This document shows, in pieces, positions 13,902 through 18,848 of a stretch of DNA of 18,848 bases; position 1 is the stretch's first letter; each line of letters begins with the position of its first letter. Source of the DNA: CAZFHZ01 sp964519015 (GTDB lineage Bacteria > Blakebacterota > Blakebacteria > Blakebacterales > CAYUVJ01). The notes beneath the pieces were generated by a model. The model was not told where the DNA came from. It did no database searches and worked only from the letters and a program-made list of their open reading frames with translations. The translations under genes were made by a program, and so were the position numbers. The stretch lies in the NCBI GenBank assembly GCA_964519015.1, contig CAZFHZ010000063.1, forward strand, positions 1 through 18,848. Reading direction: 5' to 3'.

Positions 13902-14858
13902 ATGCCGGGAAGCGGGAACATCCTCGTGTGCGGATCCATCGCCTACGACACCATCCTGGATTTCCCGGGCCGGTTCGCCGAGCACATTCTCCCCGACAAG
14001 ATCCACATGCTGAACGTCAGCTTCACCGCCGACCGGCGGCATCAGGACTTCGGTGGCACCGGCGGGAACATCGCCTACAACCTGGCGCTGCTCGAGCTGA
14101 GGCCGACCCTGCTGGCCACCGTCGGGAACGATTTCGGGGTCTACCGCCGCTGGCTGGAGGAGCACGACATCGACCTGGCCGGGATTCATGAGTTCCCCGA
14201 CGCTTTCACCGCTTCGGCCACCATCATCACCGACCAGGACGACAACCAGATCACCGCCTTCCACGGCGGGGCGATGCTGCGCAACGACATCCCCGGCGGA
14301 GACCTGATCGACCCGGCCCGGTTCGCGCTCGCCATCATCAGCCCGGACGGCGCCAGGGGCATGCAGCGCCGGGCCCGGGAGTGCCGGGAGGCCGGACTCC
14401 CCTTCGTCATCGATCCGGGCCAGTCGCTGCCGGCGCACGGCGGAGGAGAACTCCGGGAGATGATCCGGGGGGCCCGGGCCCTGATCGTGAACGACTACGA
14501 ATTGCAGCTGATCTGCGAGAAGACCGGTCTGAGCGAGGATGACCTGCTCGGGCTCACCCCGCTGATCACCGTCACCCTGGGGCGCGAGGGGGCCCGCCTG
14601 CGCTCCCCCCGGGAGCAGGTCGCCGTGGGGATCGCGCCCACCGACCGGCTGCTGGACCCCACCGGGGCCGGCGACGCCTACCGGGCCGGTTTCCTGCTCG
14701 GCCTGGTGAACGGGCTCGACCTGGAGAGCATCGGCCGGCTCGGCGCCGCTGCCGCCGTGTGGGCCATCGAGGAGCACGGCACCCAGAACCACACCTACGG
14801 CCGGAGCGAGTTCATCGAACGCTACGAACGGGATTTCGGCCCCTGGCCGCTGGCCTGA
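13902..14858 (+). CDS. PfkB family carbohydrate/nucleoside kinase
   Basis: A 318-residue ribokinase-fold kinase that should phosphorylate a sugar or nucleoside with ATP in the cytoplasm. The N-terminal substrate motif reads FGGTGGNIAYNLAL (50-63) and the C-terminal catalytic motif is DPTGAGDAYRAGF (252-264), with Asp258 as the base and GAGD as anion hole. The opening GSIAYDTILDFPGRFAEHILPDKIH is characteristic of the adenosine-kinase-like group found in bacteria and archaea. I therefore lean to a nucleoside such as adenosine, but the substrate is not proven. The start at 13902 has an excellent AAGGAGGA ribosome-binding site; the upstream in-frame extension to 13785 has no homology. A TerB-like gene follows after 16 bases, so the two are probably co-transcribed. 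Confidence 0.92.
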   Translation: MPGSGNILVCGSIAYDTILDFPGRFAEHILPDKIHMLNVSFTADRRHQDFGGTGGNIAYNLALLELRPTLLATVGNDFGVYRRWLEEHDIDLAGIHEFPDAFTASATIITDQDDNQITAFHGGAMLRNDIPGGDLIDPARFALAIISPDGARGMQRRARECREAGLPFVIDPGQSLPAHGGGELREMIRGARALIVNDYELQLICEKTGLSEDDLLGLTPLITVTLGREGARLRSPREQVAVGIAPTDRLLDPTGAGDAYRAGFLLGLVNGLDLESIGRLGAAAAVWAIEEHGTQNHTYGRSEFIERYERDFGPWPLA

Positions 14859-14874
14859 GACCGGGAGGATCGCG

Positions 14875-15432
14875 ATGTCGCTGTGGAACCTGCTCTTCCC
14901 CGGACACCGGGAGAACCCTGTTGCACCCGCGGCGGACCCCGGCGGTCTCCCGCAGCGGGTGCGGGAGGTGGTGGACGCCCTCGATGACCTGGAACCGGCC
15001 CGGGCCCGTTGGATCGCCTCCTTCGCCTACATCCTGGGGCGGGTGGCCCACGCCGACCTGGACGTCACCGACGACGAGGTGGCCACCATGGAACGGCTGG
15101 TGGTCGAGCGGGGAGGCCTGCCCGAGGAGCAGGCGGTCATCGTGGTGCGGATGGCCAAGATCCACAACGAGCTCTTCGGGGGGACCGACAACTACCTGGT
15201 CACCCGCGAGTTCGACCAGAACGCCAGCCGCGAGGAGAAGCTCGCCCTGCTCGATTGCCTCTTCGCCGTCTCCTCGGCCGACCGGTCCATCTCGACCCAG
15301 GAGGACAGCGAGATCCGCGTCATCGCCGGCGAGCTCCACCTCGACCGGAACGATCTGTTGCAGGTCCGTTCCCGCTACCGCGATCACCTGGCGGTGCTCC
15401 ACAAGGAGAAGCCGCCCCAGGATCCAGAATGA
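14875..15432 (+). CDS. TerB-like (tellurite resistance / DnaJ-associated) domain protein
   Basis: A 185-residue all-helical protein. It contains the paired acidic motifs of the TerB fold: AYILGRVAHADLDVTDDEVATMERL (about 51-75) and LFAVSSADRSISTQEDSEIRVIAGEL (about 129-154). Each places an Asp-rich loop before a Glu-starting helix, thought to bind metal ions in the family. The N-terminal MSLWNLLFPG segment is short and amphipathic, without a signal peptide. GGGAGGA upstream of the ATG supports the start. No other ter genes are near, so a tellurite role is not implied; single TerB proteins are widespread stress- or envelope-associated proteins of unclear function. It shares a transcript with the PfkB kinase. 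Confidence 0.85.
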   Translation: MSLWNLLFPGHRENPVAPAADPGGLPQRVREVVDALDDLEPARARWIASFAYILGRVAHADLDVTDDEVATMERLVVERGGLPEEQAVIVVRMAKIHNELFGGTDNYLVTREFDQNASREEKLALLDCLFAVSSADRSISTQEDSEIRVIAGELHLDRNDLLQVRSRYRDHLAVLHKEKPPQDPE

Positions 15433-15473
15433 ACTCGCTCCCGTTCTCAGCCTGACGGGCCCGCCGGATGAGC

Positions 15474-15505
15474 GGACGGCCGCCCCCTGCCGGAAGCGGC
15501 CGTCC
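15474..15505. terminator. First hairpin of a bidirectional terminator
   Basis: GGACGGCCGC (15474-15483) pairs perfectly with GCGGCCGTCC (15496-15505) around a 12-base loop. It lies between convergent genes. No T-run follows on either strand, so it is a GC-rich hairpin rather than a classical intrinsic terminator. Confidence 0.6.
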
Positions 15506-15518
15506 TGAGTCCTTCCTG

Positions 15519-15541
15519 CCGGGGCCGGAGACCGGCCCCGG
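15519..15541. terminator. Second hairpin of a bidirectional terminator
   Basis: CCGGGGCCGG (15519-15528), loop AGA, CCGGCCCCGG (15532-15541): a perfect 10-base stem ending five bases before the protease stop codon. It would stop or stabilise transcripts arriving from both sides together with the hairpin at 15474-15505. Confidence 0.65.
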
Positions 15542-15546
15542 TCGCG

Positions 15547-18500
15547 CTATTTCTTGATGCCGTACTGCCAGGTCCCCTCGGCCAGCATCCGGAGCGCTTC
15601 GTCCACCGCCGCCTTGAGCTCGCGGTCGAAGCCCTTCAGCTCGTCGACGGGGGTGTTCTCCACGAACACGTCGGGCGCCACCCCGTAGTTCTCCAGGTTG
15701 ATGCCGTAGTTGTTCGGTTTGGTCGGGTCCCAGCTCACCACCAGCGAGCCGGGGGTGCGGATCGAGCCGCCGTTGATCAGCCGGTAGGAGCCGGTCGCGA
15801 TGACCGCCCCGTAAGTGGGCGTGCCCACGATCCGGCCCAGCCCCAGGTCGCGGAAGCCGAGCGGAGTGACCTCGCTGTCCGAGGCGGAGCGCCAGTTGAT
15901 GAGCATCACCTTGGGGCCGGCGATGGCCTGCCGGGGACGGCGTCCCCAGCTGCGCACCCCCGAGCGTGAGTTCCAGAACTCATAGGGCCGCCGTTCCAGG
16001 AGGTCGAGGATCTCCTGGTCGGTGTTGCCGCCGCCGTTGTAGCGGATGTCGACCACGATCCCCTGGGCGTCCCAGTACTGGTTGACCTCGTTCTGGAAGC
16101 GCTCGAGCGAGGGCCCGTTCATCGAGCGGATGTGGACGTAGGCGATCCGGCCCCCCGACCACTCCTCGACCATCTTCCGCCGCTGGTAGACCCACTCCTC
16201 GTACATGATGTTGCCCAGCGAGGGAAGTGCCCGCACCCGCACCTCGCGGGCGTTGCGGCCCGAGGCGTCCAAGGCCACCCGCACCGTCACGTAGTCGTTG
16301 AGGGTGTGGTTGAGGATCGGCCAGTAGTTCTCCCCCGCTTTGAGCTCCCGGCCGTCCAGGGCCAGCACGAAGTCGCCCACCTTGAGGTCGAGCCACTCCT
16401 TGTCGGCCGGCCCGTCGCGGTAGACGTGGGTGATCCGGTAGCGTCCCCCCTCCGGCCGCATCTCGAAACCGGGGTAACGGGTGCGGTAGGTGTCGGGCAT
16501 CTCCACCCCGCTGGGACCGCTTACCCCGGTGTGCGAGGCGTTCAGCTCCCCGATCATCTCGTTGGCCAGGTCGTAGACGTCCTGGTTCTGACCCACGTAG
16601 GGAAGCAGGGGCTCGTAGCGCTTGCGGATGGCCAGCCAGTCCCGTCCGTGCATCTTCGGGTCGTAGAAGCGGTATTTCATGATCCGCCACGACTCCATGA
16701 AGAGCTGCCGCCACTCGGCCGGCTTGTCCACCGTCACGGCCAGGTCGAACCTCACCTGCTCCTTGCGCTTGGTGGCGAGCGTCATGCGCCAGAGGCCCTG
16801 CCCACCCCCCCCACGAGCCTGGGCCGGCGCACCCTGCCCTGTCCGCTCCTGCCCCTGCCGGTAGAAGACCATCTTGCCGTCGGCGGTGGGGGTCAGCCCG
16901 CCGAAGGATCCCTCAGACACCGACCGGCGGTCCTTACCGTCGAGGCCGATCGAGAAGAGGGCCGGTCCCTTATCGTCGCGGCTGGTGAAGTAGACGAGCT
17001 TGCCGTCCTTGGAGAGGAAGAAGCTCCCCACTCCCTCGGCGCCGCTGGTGAGGGCCGTCGCCCGGCGGTCGATCCCCTCCAGCTCAACTCGGATGGCCGG
17101 GGTGGCCGCCTGGGCGCCCTCACCCCCCGTCTCCCGGCCGGCCCGCTCGCCGCGTGCCTCGCCGCCACTTCGCTCGTTACCCGCCTTGGCCGCCCGCTCC
17201 CGCACCAGCGGGTCGTCCGGGTCCTCGGTCACCCGGGTGAGCGAAACCTTGTAGAGGTGGTTGACCCCTCCCTCGCGGTTGGAGGTGAAGACCAGCCACC
17301 GGCCGTCGGGGGTGAGCTGTCCCCCGCCGTCCCGCCACGGGTTAGGGGTGACGTCGTACTCCTTTTTGGCCGCGATCTCGTAGAGGTAGAGGTCGGAGTT
17401 CTGGTGCTCGTCGCTGCGGGCGTAGACCAGCCACTTGCCGTCGGCCGAGAAGCCGCTGACGCTGAACCCCCCCGCCTCGTTATAGGCGACCTCGGTGGTC
17501 CGCCCCCCCGGCACCTCGCTCAGAAAGAGCCGGTTCTCCCCCTCCCACAGCACGCTCTTCGAATCGGGCGTCCAGGTCAGCTCCCCCTTCAGCGACTCGT
17601 GCCGGGAGAGCCGGGAGCGCTTCCCGGTGGCCACTTCCCACACCCAGACCTCCTCGTCATCCCCCGTCTCGTCCGAGACGTAGGCGATCCACTTCCCGTC
17701 GGGGGACCAGAGCTCCCGCCAGTCGCGCCAGCCGGAGGCGGTCACCTGCTTCTTCTCGCCCACCTCGGAGTCGCTCGGGACCACGAAGATCTCGCCGTGG
17801 TAGTCCACCGCCACGTAGTCCCCTTCGGGGGAGATGGTGAAGCCGTCGGCGTTGTTCGCGGAGTGGAGGTACTCGACCGTGTTGAACTTGGGGTCGAAGG
17901 CCAAGTCGAGGGTGATCTTCTGCGGCCGGCCGTCGGGCACGTCGAGCCGCCAGATCTCGAACTCGTTCTCGTAGACGATGGCGCGGCCGTCCGGGCTGAT
18001 CGAGGGGTACTGCACTCCGTCCGCCCGGTGGTTGGTGACCTGGACGGGCGGGCCGCCGGTGGGGGCGATCTTCCAGATGTTGAAGATCCCGTCCCGTTCG
18101 CTCATGAAGTAGATCATCCCGTCCGCCCCCCACATCGGGTAGGCGTCCTGGGTGTGCTGCCGGAACTGCTGGATGTCGGCGTCGGTGAGCTGGGTGATCG
18201 CCTTCGTCTTCAGGTCCTGCACCCAGATGTCGGTGTTGTTGTTCCCCCGGTAGCCCTTGCGCCAGTAGGTGAAGCCGTTCCGGTTGAAGGCCACCATCGT
18301 ATTGTCCTGCTTGATCATGCCGACCGCCCCCCGGTCCATCTCCAGGGGGGTCGGGATCGAGCCGTCCAGCGGCACGATGTAGAGCGGGGTCCCCCAGGGA
18401 TCGGGGCCGATCGAGGTAGCGGTCAGGATCCCCTTACCGTCGGGAGTCCAGTAGAGCGCGGTATGACCCATGGTGCCGAAGGTGAGCTGCCTCGGGTCCC

Positions 18501-18795
18501 CGCCGCCGACCGGCACCACGTAGACGTCGTTGTTCCCCATCCGGTTGCTGGTGAAGGCGACCCACTTCCCGTCGGGGGAGAACTTGGGCATCCGGTCGTC
18601 GGCGATGTGCGCGGTCAGCCGGTAGGGGTTGGAGCCGTCTGCGCCGGCCACCCAGATGTCGCCGTGATAGGTGAAGGCGAGCTTACCGTTAGCGAAGTGG
18701 GGGTAGCGGGCGAACTTGATCGGGTCGGCCTGGACGCCGGCGGCGAGCAGCAGCAGGGCGGCCGCAGCCAGCAGGCCGGTCAGGGTCCTTCGCAT
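15547..18795 (-). CDS. Periplasmic tricorn-like S41 family protease
   Basis: A 1082-residue exported protease. The signal peptide is clear (MRRTLTGLLAAAALLLLAAG, cleavage after VQA at residue 23). TolB/WD40-like propeller repeats fill about 28-660 (FSPDGKWVAFTSNR, WSPDGKWIAYVSDE, FSADGKWLVYARSDE). A PDZ domain follows (about 775-860, with KVGDFVLALDGREL), then the tail-specific protease domain. Catalytic residues align with tricorn: His755 in NASHTGV, Ser972-Asp973 in RSASDSE, and probably Glu1035 in NLENYGVAPDV. VDIRYNGGGNTD (about 927-938) is the S41 core strand. Low-complexity linkers lie near 528-565 and 645-665. GGAGG seven bases before the ATG fixes the start. It likely degrades peptides in the periplasm, with the propellers gating access; length matches bacterial tricorn homologues. 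Convergent with the TerB-like gene. Confidence 0.94.
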   Translation of the reverse strand: MRRTLTGLLAAAALLLLAAGVQADPIKFARYPHFANGKLAFTYHGDIWVAGADGSNPYRLTAHIADDRMPKFSPDGKWVAFTSNRMGNNDVYVVPVGGGDPRQLTFGTMGHTALYWTPDGKGILTATSIGPDPWGTPLYIVPLDGSIPTPLEMDRGAVGMIKQDNTMVAFNRNGFTYWRKGYRGNNNTDIWVQDLKTKAITQLTDADIQQFRQHTQDAYPMWGADGMIYFMSERDGIFNIWKIAPTGGPPVQVTNHRADGVQYPSISPDGRAIVYENEFEIWRLDVPDGRPQKITLDLAFDPKFNTVEYLHSANNADGFTISPEGDYVAVDYHGEIFVVPSDSEVGEKKQVTASGWRDWRELWSPDGKWIAYVSDETGDDEEVWVWEVATGKRSRLSRHESLKGELTWTPDSKSVLWEGENRLFLSEVPGGRTTEVAYNEAGGFSVSGFSADGKWLVYARSDEHQNSDLYLYEIAAKKEYDVTPNPWRDGGGQLTPDGRWLVFTSNREGGVNHLYKVSLTRVTEDPDDPLVRERAAKAGNERSGGEARGERAGRETGGEGAQAATPAIRVELEGIDRRATALTSGAEGVGSFFLSKDGKLVYFTSRDDKGPALFSIGLDGKDRRSVSEGSFGGLTPTADGKMVFYRQGQERTGQGAPAQARGGGGQGLWRMTLATKRKEQVRFDLAVTVDKPAEWRQLFMESWRIMKYRFYDPKMHGRDWLAIRKRYEPLLPYVGQNQDVYDLANEMIGELNASHTGVSGPSGVEMPDTYRTRYPGFEMRPEGGRYRITHVYRDGPADKEWLDLKVGDFVLALDGRELKAGENYWPILNHTLNDYVTVRVALDASGRNAREVRVRALPSLGNIMYEEWVYQRRKMVEEWSGGRIAYVHIRSMNGPSLERFQNEVNQYWDAQGIVVDIRYNGGGNTDQEILDLLERRPYEFWNSRSGVRSWGRRPRQAIAGPKVMLINWRSASDSEVTPLGFRDLGLGRIVGTPTYGAVIATGSYRLINGGSIRTPGSLVVSWDPTKPNNYGINLENYGVAPDVFVENTPVDELKGFDRELKAAVDEALRMLAEGTWQYGIKK

Positions 18796-18848
18796 GGGAT
18801 GACCTCCGGGATCGGGTGGCGGGCCCGGGGCGGCGGGCGGTGCCGCCC

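Overview
The window is a GC-rich stretch of a bacterial chromosome, almost certainly from a metagenome-assembled or draft genome, since it holds a 100-N scaffold gap. The gene content suits a Gram-negative, diderm soil or sediment lineage of the Gemmatimonadota / Acidobacteriota / Eisenbacteria type. It includes six-bladed beta-propeller lipoproteins, a PadR regulator with an orphan duplicated FtsX-type permease, a periplasmic tricorn-like S41 protease and an uncharacterised outer-membrane barrel family. That placement is inferred from family content; no rRNA or other marker is present. No tRNA, rRNA, CRISPR array, insertion sequence or phage gene was seen.

Left part (1-3622). Two minus-strand genes for six-bladed beta-propeller proteins flank a plus-strand Fic protein gene. 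One runs off the left edge; the other, at 2221-3312, is complete and carries a probable lipoprotein signal. The left propeller has no signal peptide or first blade. Its recognisable sequence begins exactly where the Fic gene starts, and the two possible ATGs share one CATG. This suggests that Fic DNA replaced the 5' end of the propeller gene. A short remnant reading frame (2014-2208) lies between Fic and the complete propeller.

Central part (3623-9607), all plus strand. A PadR repressor overlaps a 910-residue ADOP-type permease, and an MFS transporter follows 13 bases later, so the three look like one operon. The MFS gene is broken by the N gap. The gap is flanked by two identical 55-base copies, and collapsing them restores one 432-codon frame. 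A signal-peptide-bearing barrel protein of unknown function follows.

Right part (9608-18848). An OmpR-type response regulator and its histidine kinase (minus strand) converge on the barrel gene, and the palindrome TGATCA supplies both stop codons. A long upstream region with a three-copy repeat separates them from an NAD-dependent epimerase. Next come an unrecognised minus-strand gene, a divergent pair of a PfkB-family sugar/nucleoside kinase and a TerB-like protein, a double-hairpin terminator, and a large periplasmic tricorn-like protease read in the opposite direction.

Most genes are ordinary housekeeping or accessory functions. The points that most deserve a second look are the Fic/propeller junction, the assembly gap with its in-frame minisatellite, the barrel protein family, and the two repeat-bearing promoter regions.
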